Shown here piece after piece: positions 1 to 11,440 of a stretch of DNA of 64,000 nt (positions are counted from its first letter, which is position 1; each line of letters begins with the position of its first letter). The notes under the pieces were generated by a model. The model saw nothing but the letters and a program-made list of their open reading frames with translations. It was not told where the DNA came from and searched no databases. This stretch comes from Topomyia yanbarensis (taxonomy: Eukaryota > Arthropoda > Insecta > Diptera > Culicidae): assembly GCF_030247195.1 (NCBI RefSeq), contig NC_080671.1:211638361-211702360 (forward strand), written 5' to 3'. The position numbers and the translations under genes are program-made.

Positions 1-596
1 GTACAAAAATGTTCATTTGTGCGAACTTTCTGACTGCAATTTTTCTAACTTATAACCATCGGATCGATCTGAAACATATCGGAAAATGAAAGCGAAGTAA
101 ATAACTCCAAGCAACAGCGTTGCCAAGAGAAGGTTTTGGGGTTTAACACCATACAACCCCCCCCCATCACACCCAAAAAAAATATTGGATTGAAGTTGAA
201 AATTTATTGATGCTGATTGATTTAATTCAATATTACAATAACAATTATCTGATCCGTACATTGATAACCTGTTGTTGTAAACATCATGAGGACTTTTGAT
301 AAATTGTCGGAATGGGGTCCTGATATGTAACTGATCTATTGGTCTTGATTTCACAGTTGTCTAATTGCATCAATATCAAATTCCTGCCTGAAAACATTCC
401 AATAGAAAATTCCAGAGTTCTGTAATCAATCATAATCCTCAGATTTATTTTCAAATTGAGCTCGTTTTTGTAGAGATGTACTGTAATAAGGGTCTTTATT
501 TAATAGGAAGCGAAGTTAAAATTGATTTAATGTCTATGCAACATAAACATAATGTCTGCTCACCAAAAAATGCATAACTTTCAGCATTTGCTAAAA
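1..596. other. AT-rich spacer, no gene seen
   Basis: I see no coding signal, RNA gene or clear element ends here. The open frames are short and lack recognisable motifs. Confidence 0.5.
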
Positions 597-905
597 ATGT
601 TTTTGCCTTTCTCATTCACTCTAAAATTCGTCAATCTAATCTCGACCCGGAGGGCCGAGTGTCATATGCCAATCGACTGAGTTCGTCGAGATCGGAAAAT
701 GTCTATGTGTGTTTGTATGTGTGTATGTGGAAAAAAATGTGACCTCTGTTTCTCGTAGATGGCTGGACCGATTTGCACAAAGTTAGTCTCAAATGAAAGG
801 TACAACCTTCCCATCGGCTGCTTTTAAATTTTTTATTGATTGGACTTCCGGTTACGGAGTTACGAGTTGAAGAGTGCAATCACACAACAAATTCCCATAT
901 AAACT
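597..905 (+). repeat. Interspersed repeat family R1, copy 1
   Basis: It begins with TTTTTGCCTTTCTCATTCAC and contains a CCCGGAGGGCCGAGTG core. It then runs into a segment reading ACCGATTTGCACAAAGTTAG and CCCATATAAACTG. The second half recurs, diverged, at about 16,516-16,690 and 17,150-17,400, and the first half recurs at 1,012-1,310. It has no coding capacity. Its superfamily is unknown to me. Confidence 0.65.
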
Positions 906-1011
906 GAAATGAAAAATTTTCAAAATCAAATTTGTATTTTTGATGCCAAATGACTTTAAAATGCATGAAACATTGAGATGTTTGACAAAAATTGACTTTT
1001 TTGGACTTTTG

Positions 1012-1606
1012 TACATTTTTGCCTTTCTCATATAGAAAGGTCCCCATAGAAGTAATACCGAGAGGTAGTTCCTGGGAGGAATGATGGCGGAGCCCAATGG
1101 AGTTTAGTCGGTATTAATGGCTGGTCACCATTCGAGCCCGACACGCCCCCAGTGCACCCCGTGTGGTAGATTGGACCTTACCAATAGCACGTGTACTGGG
1201 CTAGGACGTAAAGGTCTTCTCCATTGTAAAAAAAAATATAGAAAGGTTATGCAATCACTCTAAAAATCGTCAATCATACCGGCCCGGAGGGAGTATGCAG
1301 TGAGGGGTTGCTACCTTAAAATTAAAACTAGTTTAAAATTTCTTAACAAGTTGAAAATTTTCGGCAGGACCTGGACCTCCCGGATCTTTCTCCATGATCC
1401 GCCGCTGGTTTCAAGCGATGTTTCAGTATCACATAGTATCTCAAGATCGTGGCTGTCGATCCATTGTATGTATGTGCAAATCATACTGAACATGTAATAT
1501 TTATTTCCACCATTGTATTGAACATAACCAGCCATGGAATCGTAGTCTGGACAAATGAGACAAGCACAATTGCACCACTAGGTGGATTAAAACAGGTTTT
1601 TATTTT
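1012..1606 (+). repeat. Interspersed repeat family R1, copy 2, split by a SINE
   Basis: The GCCTTTCTCATATAGAAAGG start is interrupted at 1,041 by a SINE and resumes at 1,248 with TATGCAATCACTC. A terminal-looking motif, CACTAGGTGGATTAAAACAG, occurs at about 1,576-1,600. Related copies of that motif are at about 4,208, 16,300 and 21,005, so it is probably one end of a dispersed family. Confidence 0.6.
1042..1235 (+). mobile_element. Short SINE with A tail and 12-bp target duplication
   Basis: The 194-bp insert is flanked by perfect copies of ATATAGAAAGGT at 1,030-1,041 and 1,236-1,247 and ends in a run of A, the mark of LINE-driven retroposition. Inside, TGGCGGAGCCCA resembles a Pol III A box. 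CATTCGAGCCC about 50 bases later resembles a B box. A tRNA-derived origin is therefore likely. The name of the family (Feilai is one Aedes tRNA-related SINE) cannot be settled by eye. Confidence 0.75.
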
Positions 1607-2104
1607 GGGAATGCGTCGAGTTGAGACGAAAACGTAATATGATTAATAACGAGGATAACACTTTCTGAATGTAGAGAGAAATTTATGAAAAATGACGATT
1701 TCCATTCGATTTTAGCAGGTTCTGATCGATTTTGACGAGCATTTGATTTCTGTTGTATGACCAATTATATGTATAGGTCAAATGTTTAAAAACAGTAATT
1801 TAAGGTCAAGATAGCATCATTTTGAAACCGCCAATTTCGGAGGTTTAGTATCTTCGATGAGTTTTACAAACGTTAAACAGCGCATCATTTGATAAAATAA
1901 TTTTGACGGTATATCGTCCAAGAAGTATTTATGGTGAGTTTTCTCAGGTTAATATTCATGACTACAATAAAGTCTCAACAAATTCGCTAAAGACACGAAC
2001 TCTGTTACTATTTTCTGAAAAATTAATTCTGCATAATTTTAAAACTTCAAAAATTACGGTTTCGGAATTATGCCGTTTGGACAGTATGATCGATTTTCAC
2101 CAAA

Positions 2105-2138
2105 CCCCCACCAAACAGAATTTCTGGCTACGCCGCTG
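2105..2138 (-). mobile_element. Solo end of a hAT-type element
   Basis: On the minus strand it reads CAGCGGCGTAGCCAG, then AAATT and a run of G. This closely matches the left end of the 2-kb element at 17,404. The partner end is not visible nearby, so this is a relic. Confidence 0.5.
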
Positions 2139-2217
2139 ACTTCAAGTAAGTAGAATCAAAGTTGTTCTACACTCGTTCACAAGAAACTTCTTCGAATGCT
2201 GAATATCTATTATAATA

Positions 2218-2521
2218 CATTGAAGCCCCGATTTTATCAGCCAAATATGAACATATGTTTGATGGGCTCTAGCAGACGAACAAGACTGAATTCGAGTAAA
2301 TCATTTCTTGAGCATGTTTTCCTTATCATGAAGATGGAAATATTCAAAAATAAAAAGTTCATCATAATCAGAAATAGTTATCAGACTACATCAAGGGACG
2401 GGAAGAATATTTTAACAGCTTCAGTTTATTATAAAGAAAAAAAAATTGCCCGATTTAGTCAATGTCCCCATTTTGTCAGCCTGAAATACACCATGAGAAT
2501 GATAAAAATGGGTCTTCATTG
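2218..2521. mobile_element. MITE with TA duplication (family M1, copy 1)
   Basis: The 304-bp element is bounded by TA (2,216-2,217 and 2,522-2,523). Its inverted ends start CATTGAAGCCCCGATTTTAT and, on the other strand, CAATGAAGACCCATTTTTAT. A TA duplication fits the Tc1/mariner group. A related truncated copy is at 12,519-12,756. The ORF across it is incidental. Confidence 0.7.
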
Positions 2522-2539
2522 TATGTATTATTCACTGTG

Positions 2540-5500
2540 TTTCACATTAATAGGTACATTTCATTTTTGGGGATTTTTTTTATTGCATCGAATTGCAACA
2601 ATTTTTAGGTAGTTTTCAAGGGGTTATTTTATAGACTTCTTCCAAAATTTGGTGAACCTATTCCAATTCGTATACCAATTAATTGGTATACTAAAGGGTT
2701 TATATGTTGCAGATAGAGAAAATACTGAAATTTTCAGCTTTTTCCTGCACAATATTACGAAAGCTTATTAAACAATTTTTCCTAATAAGCTTGTGAAAAT
2801 TATAAACCATTTGAAATTTTTTAATAGTTTAATTTTTGTTTAACCATGATTTTTTAATAAATAGTGACCATCGCTTCACAACGTAGTCTATTTTTCATGG
2901 CTTGCGGTGAGCACGATCTCTCGAATTGCTGAACTGAAAATTAATTCAGTAATGATGATGATTTTCCCAAACTGTTCGTTTTCGAGATGTTTTTATTTGT
3001 TCTTTGGAATTAGGATTAGCGATAATAATTCAAATCAAGGATACTACTGGGAAGTTATTTTTAGAAAAAAATCGATGTCGAAGTAAAATTTGGAACTATG
3101 CACGCATGCACTTCCGAGATAGCGTGATATCAGGAGCTGCGATTTCATTTCAACGCTTTTTTGTGAAAAGGGCGATACTTACAAATGTAAACATAAGGCT
3201 TTTTTCATACATGCGAATGAGGGCTTTGAAACGCACCAAATTAACCTAAAAATTTGGATTCTAAGATATTGCTTTCTTAAACTACAGCAAAAAATACAAC
3301 AGGCGAAACTGTATTTTTGTTTGTTTATTTAAAGTTTCGCCCTCCACGCTCCATGCAAACAGGGCGATACTTTTTTTGCTAGCAGTTTAGAGGCTAAACT
3401 GTTATTTTCGTATTTTTTTAGGATTATCAAGCTGATACCAGCTGTAAATAGTAACAATGATCGCTATTGAAAAAACCCGGACGAAATCGGTGGTGTAAAA
3501 CGGTAGTTATTGTAAAAAACGTAAGGGCGATACTTCAATTCTGATAGGTGGGACCGAAAAAGTAAACAATCGCCAAAGGGACTATATACTATATATACTA
3601 TCATTTTGTCAATTTCAATAGCAAACACAAATTTTAGTTTAATATTTTCAAATACTTCATGAAGTTTTGGGTTTCGATCACTGAATCATGCAATCTAGGA
3701 TGTAAAAACACAATAGTTCTTAAATAGGAAATAAAACCAAGTCTGGAAATATTCACTGTTGATTTTCTTTGAATGGTATCACTGGTAGTATCGCCCTTTC
3801 CAAGAAAAGCGTGGATTTCTTAGTTCTCAGTAGCGTTGGAAATTTGAGTAAAGTATAAACTTCAAATCGATTAAAAAAAATTTTTTTTGGCTCAGTACAA
3901 TATATAACCCCTTTAGGAAAATTCAGTTTTCCCAACACAATTGAGATATTTTATTAACAGAGCATTAGCAATAATTCGTTTGTATGTCTATTTTATGGGC
4001 CATTTTTTCGCTTTCCCATTGATTTGTTTTGTGATTTCTAGCACTGATGTTGTCCTATGCTGATTTGAGCGATTATCTGAGTCCTGCCACTATCCCATGT
4101 AGTATGTGTTATCAAAAACATCGCGAAGCATCAAGTTCTAAATGTTCTCAAACGATATAATACCCGAAGACAGTGATAAGAGTTATAAGAAATGTCTCAT
4201 CACACTGTTAGGTGGATTAAAAGCGTTTTTATTCAATATTTTAAAAATATTTTTCTTTCTCAACCTTGTGTAACGGTTAAGTTGGAGTAACTTAATTCAG
4301 GGCACTATTTATCTGTATGCTTGTACGATACACATATCTATGTGTTAGTAGCAGTTCCTTAAAAACACTGTTTGGCTGTTTCTCCCAATGAATTTATACA
4401 AATTAGGTGTGTTCTTGAAAGATTCATTTTGAAAAAGCATCAATTCTTTCAAATTTTCGCTTTTATCTCAATATTGACATCACTACAAATCAAGGCGTTC
4501 ACGAAAATTAGTGCCTGAAACTTTAAAGAATAAACCGAAGTAACTAATACTTAGATACATGTCGCCCATTTAAATATATAGATAAATAGACTCATAATCC
4601 TATATATCACTGTGTTAGGTCCGTTAGTTTGTGGATATACCTTATTAAGAACCTATACCTGACGCAAGTGATCATTTAATGACATTCCGGGGTGAAAAAA
4701 ATACATTTTAGCTATGCATCCTCTTCCATTGAGTGCGGCATCTCACCCGCAATTTTGATGCGGCATCACTCCCAATTGTAGGGGAGACATGCCGCACGAC
4801 GCCATTTTCCTCTAAAATTATAGATGATCGTGCTCATGATCAGAATGCCTTCTAAAAGGTCCCAGCTATTCAACCGGTACATGATTTACCAAAAAAAAAT
4901 CGAACAATTTAATGTGGTGCTGAAAAATTTTCGGCACTCTGTGATGCAATTGAACGCACAAAATCATTAATAAAATTTTCGTGAGTAATTAAAAAGGATT
5001 ACATATTTTACATCTCTAGAGTTATAATTCTTCGAAAGACAAACTCACAATATCATATTATAGTATAAAAGTGACCCCATATACGAGATATAGTGAGTTC
5101 GGCATATCTCCTGAAATTTCTGGCATCTCTCCCGAAATTACCCTACATTGCATTTTACTGCGAAAAATGCGACCAAACGCGTGGGGTACGTTTGTACCCC
5201 AGTGCAACTTTCTAGAGTGGTAAAACGCAAGTGCAAGGTTCTGGGGTTAAAAATTTAGTCATGAAAAGAGCTTTTTTAATATTTAGTATTATAGTCTATA
5301 GCTAAGGTTGTGGAATGTCCATTGAATAATCGAGAAAAAAACGAAAGTGCAAAGCAAACCCTCTTCCTTTACCCTCAAATTATAGCCTCTGAACCACCAC
5401 TGCCCATAACACATGGATTTTTGTCGAGAATGAGTTATCTGTCGGATTGTATTTTGTATCACCACGGAACGCGTCGGCTCGTTTCTGAAAATGAAATTAC

Positions 5501-6020
5501 CTGATTTTCCAGGTTTTTCCAAACCTTACCATAAATTTTCCAGAGTGCTCAAACAAGCCAATTATATTCAAGATCACAATGCCTGCTTGCACTGAAAAAA
5601 CTTAACACGTTAACATCATGCGGAAATCTATGAATTATTTCAATCCACAAACACATGAAATGCACACGATTGCCACTTGAATATGGTTTCCAAATGGAAT
5701 TCATGCGAACATTATGTAAAAAGCACATGAACATCATAAAGCTATCAGTACACTGATTGTCATAACGTAAAATATTTGATGAAGCAAAATTTGATCTAAT
5801 AAACGTGTTTGACAAACAAATTTGACAAGGCCAGTACACGAGATCAACTGTTTAACAAACTTTTTTCATCAATTATTTGCATTGATGCGTTACCGGACGT
5901 TACGCCTAATATTGTTTGACAAACATAATAAAACAAGTGTACGTCATGTACGTCATGTACAAATCGCCAAAAAAAATTGTTCTGTTTGAACTTCATGAAT
6001 TTTCAAGAGTGCAAACACAT
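2540..6020. repeat. AT-rich repeat-laden spacer without genes
   Basis: Several recurrent motifs are visible. GGGCGATACTT occurs at least four times at 3,170-3,560. A ~60-bp block at 3,642-3,702 recurs at 22,740-22,800. The CTAGGTGGATTAAAA-like end is at 4,208. GCGGCATCTC-type blocks are at 4,735-4,800 and 5,100-5,140. The CAGTACAC/TTTGACAAAC repeat at 5,745-5,870 is shared with 44,830-45,125. No ORF has a recognisable domain. Confidence 0.5.
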
Positions 6021-7529
6021 GAAATAGGGTAGAAGTATCATTCTTCGCCCCCTCCCTAATTTTCGCCCCCCTTGCAAAACAATTACAAATAATTCTATCT
6101 GCTTTACGATCTGGACCTCCGCTTGCGACTATTATTGAAAAACAAACCAAGTCGAATAAAATGTGAAAACTGTCCTATTTTAAACAAAAATATTTCATAA
6201 CGTATTTTTAATCGTAAATAAAGTAGTACCTGTAGAGCACATATTTTCCTGAAAACTAAAAATGGTGACAATTTTTTATCGCGGGGAAAGTTATATAAAT
6301 GTTGTGAGTAAGCGTTAGAATATTCAATAGTAATGTTTTTCAGCATTGCAGGAATACATGTCAACGCACATCCGCGATTATTACCTTTATTCAATTAAGT
6401 TTGAACAATTTTAAAACGTGGCGAAAATTAACGCAAGATGAAACTCAATTCTAATCTTCGCCCCTGGCGAAATCCCATATAGCGTTCTTTTCTTCGTATG
6501 GGTTTTTATCTTCGCCCCGTTCCACAGTGGTCCCAAAGTAGACTATTGATTTTAGCTAAGTGATGTCTTTAAGGAAATTTCTTGGAATAAAACGCTCTTT
6601 CTTTCAATCACATCGGATCGTTGACTAATAGTGAGTTACGAAATTTATTTTCTTCAACAATTCAGATAGAAAAATACTCACTTCAATTAAGTTGTACAAA
6701 AACTTACCAAGAAGCTTTCTTTCGGAAACTCTTGGTTTTCGAGATACAGGGCGTTGTTTGTGAAAGGCCCCTCAAAAACAGTTTTTTTTATCATAACTTC
6801 GATTATGGAGCTTCAAGCGATTTCTGATGTTCTAGAAAGTAATATAGACGGCTAAAATAGACAATTTTCTAAAATACCATAACCTTTTTTCGCTTCGCTT
6901 TTCGCTATTTACAGAGCTATTCACTATTTCTAAGGTCAACATCTCTAAACCAAGTAAAAACGGATAAACTACTTGGTAACTAAACGAAAGTACCTTTTTT
7001 ATATACTGGAAAAATAAGAGCGCCCCAAGACTGCTCTCTACCTATTCAGTTGCAGTGAAGATAATCAGATTCTGCAATCTATCTTTGAATCCAGCGCAGT
7101 TATTTTCGATTTCTAAAATATGTTATTAACAATTCAATTAAATTATATCAATAATAATTAGAAAACCTTTTACAAACGTAATGTTTGGTGTTTTACGAAT
7201 TCTAAACAGCACCGAGCATGTTTCTAGGCTCTCTCTGTAAGGAAGACAAAACCTATCAAAATACAACCTCTCCATACATTTTTTTTAATAGTTTAAAGAG
7301 AAAAAAGCCAAAAATTAATTCGTTTGGAAAACCTTATTGAAAACATATACAACGGAGTTTCTGTCTGTGATTAAGGGGTTTTATATATTAAGGTGCAGGA
7401 CGAAAGGGAAAAAAATTGAAATTTTATGAAGGTATATAGCCATATTTATATCAAATACTTATTATACGTTTAGCGTAGTACAATGTCTAATTTGCAAAAC
7501 CCACTTGTGAACATGATTAAATATTAATA

Positions 7530-7948
7530 GGGTGGATGCTCCTATAGTTGAGGTGTACCAATAGTTTCAGTAGTGGGTTATACGCCTAGCTAAGGTTCCA
7601 ACCATCAACAAATATTTTTTTATCGATTCATCGCACTAAAATTATGCAACAATAAAACTGTTATCCTTGAAATTTGCTCAAAAAACTGTTGAAAAAAATT
7701 ATGTTCTTTGAATTTTAAATAGGTGCTACCCTGCACCTATAGTTGATATAGTGTACCTATAGTTGCAAGTCCCATAAGAAATCAATGGGATTTGCAACAA
7801 TAGGACCAGAAATTAGCGATTCCACCACTATTAGTACATCTTTATATTTTTCCTATGAAGTAGGGATTGAAAGCTTTCGTTTAATGCATTAACATTGCCC
7901 ATAGGTCTATTCATCGATTTTTAGCAGAAGTTTTCCTTACATCCACCC
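7530..7948. mobile_element. MITE with GGGTGGATG ends and TA flanks
   Basis: The 419-bp element starts GGGTGGATG and ends CATCCACCC, with TA on both sides. Internally, ACCTATAGTTG-type motifs recur at 7,735-7,770. It has no coding capacity. The TA flank suggests Tc1/mariner-type mobilisation. Confidence 0.6.
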
Positions 7949-7974
7949 TAATTGTCGAAGTTATAACCATTTCC

Positions 7975-8335
7975 ACAAAAGCGCGTTTTTCTCTAAGAGA
8001 TTTACCGTGACTACGATTGCTGTATAACAGCTCAATTGAAAACATAAAAACAAAAATAATCATGGTGTCCTTGAACTATACATTGTAATTTTTTTATTTT
8101 TGCGAACGGGTACGATTTTTCCAAAATATCCACTATTTTTCTATTATCACTGAGAATTTTTTTAAGAAATTCATAACATAACATTCATATGAAAACTTTG
8201 ACAAAAAAATGGAATCATTCAAGGACACGACAGTTAAATTATAAACAATTAAAAAAAGAAATTTGACATCGGTTGAAAACATTTTCGGCAGTCGTAGTCA
8301 CAGCAAAGACGTTTTTGGAAAAACATGATTTCGAG
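7975..8335. repeat. Foldback repeat (~360 bp)
   Basis: GTGACTACGATTGCTG near 8,010 has an inverted partner, CGGCAGTCGTAGTCACAGC, near 8,287. TGGTGTCCTTGAA near 8,063 pairs with TCATTCAAGGACAC near 8,217. The block can fold into one long hairpin. The sequence just right of it (8,306-8,430) recurs near 57,440-57,580. Confidence 0.55.
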
Positions 8336-8899
8336 ATAATCACGTGCAAAGTTTCTAGTATATACCCGGGACCTCATTAGGGAATAGTGAATACGCTATA
8401 ATGTTGGTTCTACTGCTTGGATATTTATAATAATTTGGGCAAACATTCTTAAGAACTTTATACTGCCGCTCTACGTATAATTGTCTCATGTGTATTGGGA
8501 ATCCCATTGCACATGGAGTATTTTGGCGTATAATGATAAGAAAGATAAAAGAATAGTTATTGTTTCGATTTTTGGATGTACACATATATCCTTTTAATTT
8601 AAGTCAGCATCTGTAGTCATTTTGGGCATATTCGAAATATTTGAACGAAATTGAAATTGTTGCTCCAAGTCAACTACCAAAAAATACATCTGTTTCATTC
8701 ATGATTTACATAAAGAATATCAGTTGATAATTCCAAAATGATTTTTAAAACATATGCTTGACATATTAATTTATGTATCCATTGCATCTGCTGCAAAACC
8801 GGAAGCAAAAATTTTTTAATCCTGTGCAAATACGAAAATGTAGTGAGAAGCCTTGGGGTGTCTTGATTTTTCTAGCATTTAGAGTATTTTTCTAGTAGT

Positions 8900-9880
8900 G
8901 CCATTTAGTTAACGAATGGTTTGTTCGTTTTTGAACGTTGCTATTCTCGTTCGTTGGCGCGTACATCGCCTTCCTTGTTCGCGCGAAATATCGAGAACAC
9001 TCTTATGGCATATTCGTTTTTGACAGTGCACTACACCGGTGTAGTCGGTGCTACACTCATTCAAACTTGGGTGTAATCAGTCTAACTCATTCTTTGCACT
9101 ACACCATTGTAGCACCAAGAAAAAACGAAAACGCCATTAGTAGTCCTTGCTCTTCGTGCATCCACACTCGCGTGTGCTCTTCAACGCATTTCTCGCTTGC
9201 GAGATAACAAAGCACACGAGACTTTGCAAGAAAAGCTTCCTGGATATGCCCTACATACTAGATGAAAGCTTGGGTTTCTCGCGAGCATTCCCGCTCGAGA
9301 TTTTACTCAACCCGGGCGCGAACGATAAAGAGCGCTAGGCATGCTATTCGTACACGCTCGCGAACGAACGGACTTGGAGTGCTTCTCGCTCGTTTCACAA
9401 CACAACATAACAAGACTATAAATACAAGAGCTTGTAAGTTAACGTATTATTTGTTTAATAGTTAGTTTTTGAAAATATAATCAGGATTTGTCTAATCTTT
9501 TCTCGATTACCAATTCTGTGATATTGTAGCATGATAAAAGTCGTGAAATTGTGCGTGGGCGCACGGGGGCGAAAGAATAGAGCAAGAGGGTGGCGAAGAT
9601 TAAATTTAGGGGGACGAAAATTGAAACACGTCTTGATTTAGAATTATGTTATTTTTTCGTTAATTTATTGTTTTAAATCACTTTTATTCAGTATTATTGG
9701 ATATTATATGATACGTGATGAGAATGATAAAATAAAATTAGTTAGAGCAATTCAAAATCGTTGAAATTCAAAGTTTTTCCGCAAACAAATGCTTTAGGGG
9801 GGCGAATTATAGTACATTTACCCTATTTGTGTTAGCGCAGGAATGCCAAATGATTTTTCAGAAAATTTGTTTTATTTTTA
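8900..9880. other. GC-richer non-coding block with short palindromes
   Basis: Repeated CGTTCG/CGAACG motifs and CACTACACCGGTGTAG-like palindromes mark this block off from its AT-rich surroundings. The open frames overlap in several phases and show no domain. It probably holds more non-coding repeats. Confidence 0.35.
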
Positions 9881-10190
9881 TAAAAAACTGGAATTGTCAG
9901 GAGCAACTATATCGCTTTCCTTTGTTCGTGATTATGCAGAGCAAGGTGTTTAGAGTTCTATGGTGATTCGTCTTTGGCAGTAGCTAGGTGAGAAGCGAGG
10001 TAAGCGTGTAACTGGCTGCGGTGGTGAAAAATGACAGCAAACAACTTTGTGTGCGATCTGAAATCCAAGCAATCATATATCGAGACGAATGTTTCATCAC
10101 TAGTAACTAGTAAACAATGTTGTTAGCTGTCGTTTTTAAAACCAGCATGGCTGATCGGCGTTTTAGATAATCGTATCACCTGAGAACAAG

Positions 10191-11440
10191 GCTGGAAGAA
10201 GTCATTTCAAATGACATTTTTATGCGAAAGTTCGGGAAAAAACCAACGCGACCGCCACGCTCCAAGAGTACCTAAGCTGTTATGCAAGTAAACGGACGAG
10301 AGAAAAGCAAAAACGTTCGTGCTGCTGAGCGTGCCTGTTACATGTTCGTGAAAGTTCGGTTATTCCGTTTGCTGCCGTAGTTGGGTTTCGTTCGCTAGCA
10401 GTTGTGAATGGATGTGAATGGCCCGTGTGTTTAACTTTCATCATCCGTTGCGTTGGAACTGTTGCAAATAAATTTCATAGCAGCGGTTCAAAATGAATGT
10501 AGTGAACGACATTCATGGCTTATATTTGCAAGATTGGAATGTGCGGCAGTCCTTTTTTCGCTTGCTATAGGAAAGAACTGCAAGCAAAATATTAGCGGTC
10601 ACATAGTATCGTTGAAGGGAAAGTTGTTGGCCATTGGAAATCTATAGTTTTGTATATTTACAATGCACTAACGCGTCAAAACGGAAATGCTTTCAACTTT
10701 TTGGTAATGAGTTTTATATTGAAGGAGAAGTTGTTGGCCGTTGAAAATCAATAGTTTTGACATTTACAATGCGCAGGGGGGTCCGCTGATACGTGAAAAT
10801 GGAAATATTTTCAACTTTTTAGTAATGAGTTTTATATTGAAGGGAAATTCGTTGGCCGTTGAAAATCAATAGTTTTGTACATTTACAATGCGCAGGGGGT
10901 CAGCCGATGCGTGAAAATGGAAATGTTTTCAGCTTTTTGGTAATGAGTTTTATATTGAAAGAGAAGTTGTTGGCCATTTACAATACACAGGGGGTCCGCC
11001 GATGCGCCAAAATTTATTTTTTCAACCATTTGGTAATGAATTTTATATTGAAGGAGAAGTTGTTGGCCGTTGAAAATCAATAGTTTTGTACATTTACAAT
11101 GCGCAGGGGGGCCGCCGATGCGTCAAAATGGAAATGTTTTCAGCTTTTTGGTAATGAGTTTTATATTGAAAGAGAAATGGTTGGCCGTTGAAAATCAATA
11201 GTTTTGTACATTTCCAATGCGCATGGGGGTCGTCGATGCGTCAAAATGGAAATGTTTTCAAGTTTTCAGTAATGAGTTTTATATTGAAGAGGAAATTGTT
11301 GACCGTTGAAAATCAATAGTTTTGACATTTACAATGCGCAGGGGGGTCAGCCGATGCGTCAAAATGGAAATATTTTCAACTTTTAGTAATGAGTTTTATA
11401 TTGAAGGGGAATTCGTTGTCTGTTGAAAATGAATAAAAGT
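10191..11440 (+). repeat. Left long inverted arm (Foldback-like)
   Basis: The arm starts AAGGCTGGAAGAAGTCATTT and matches the reverse complement of 37,427-38,643 plus 29,328-29,612. Its outer ~480 bp is unique sequence. The inner ~770 bp is a string of degenerate ~95-120 bp units, each with GTTGGCCGTTGAAAATCAAT, a CATTTACAATGCGCAGGGGG core and GTAATGAGTTTTATATTGAA. Arms made of tandem subrepeats are typical of Foldback elements. A 64-codon ORF lies in both arms but is probably incidental. No target duplication was found at the outer edges. Confidence 0.7.

Larger units (their letters stand above)
6024..9833. mobile_element. Possible composite bounded by inverted AGGGTA...TTCGCCCC ends
   Basis: The left end reads AATAGGGTAGAAGTATCATT followed by CTTCGCCCCC. 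The right end, on the minus strand, reads AATAGGGTAAATGTACTATA followed by ATTCGCCCCCC. The two match in inverted orientation over roughly 30 bases. Either this is one 3.8-kb element enlarged by nested MITEs or it is two solo ends of one family. No transposase is visible. Confidence 0.4.

Noticed and set aside
10453..10647. 64-codon ORF conserved at 38,183-38,377
   Set aside because: Identity is explained by the inverted arms. It has no ATG start and no domain.
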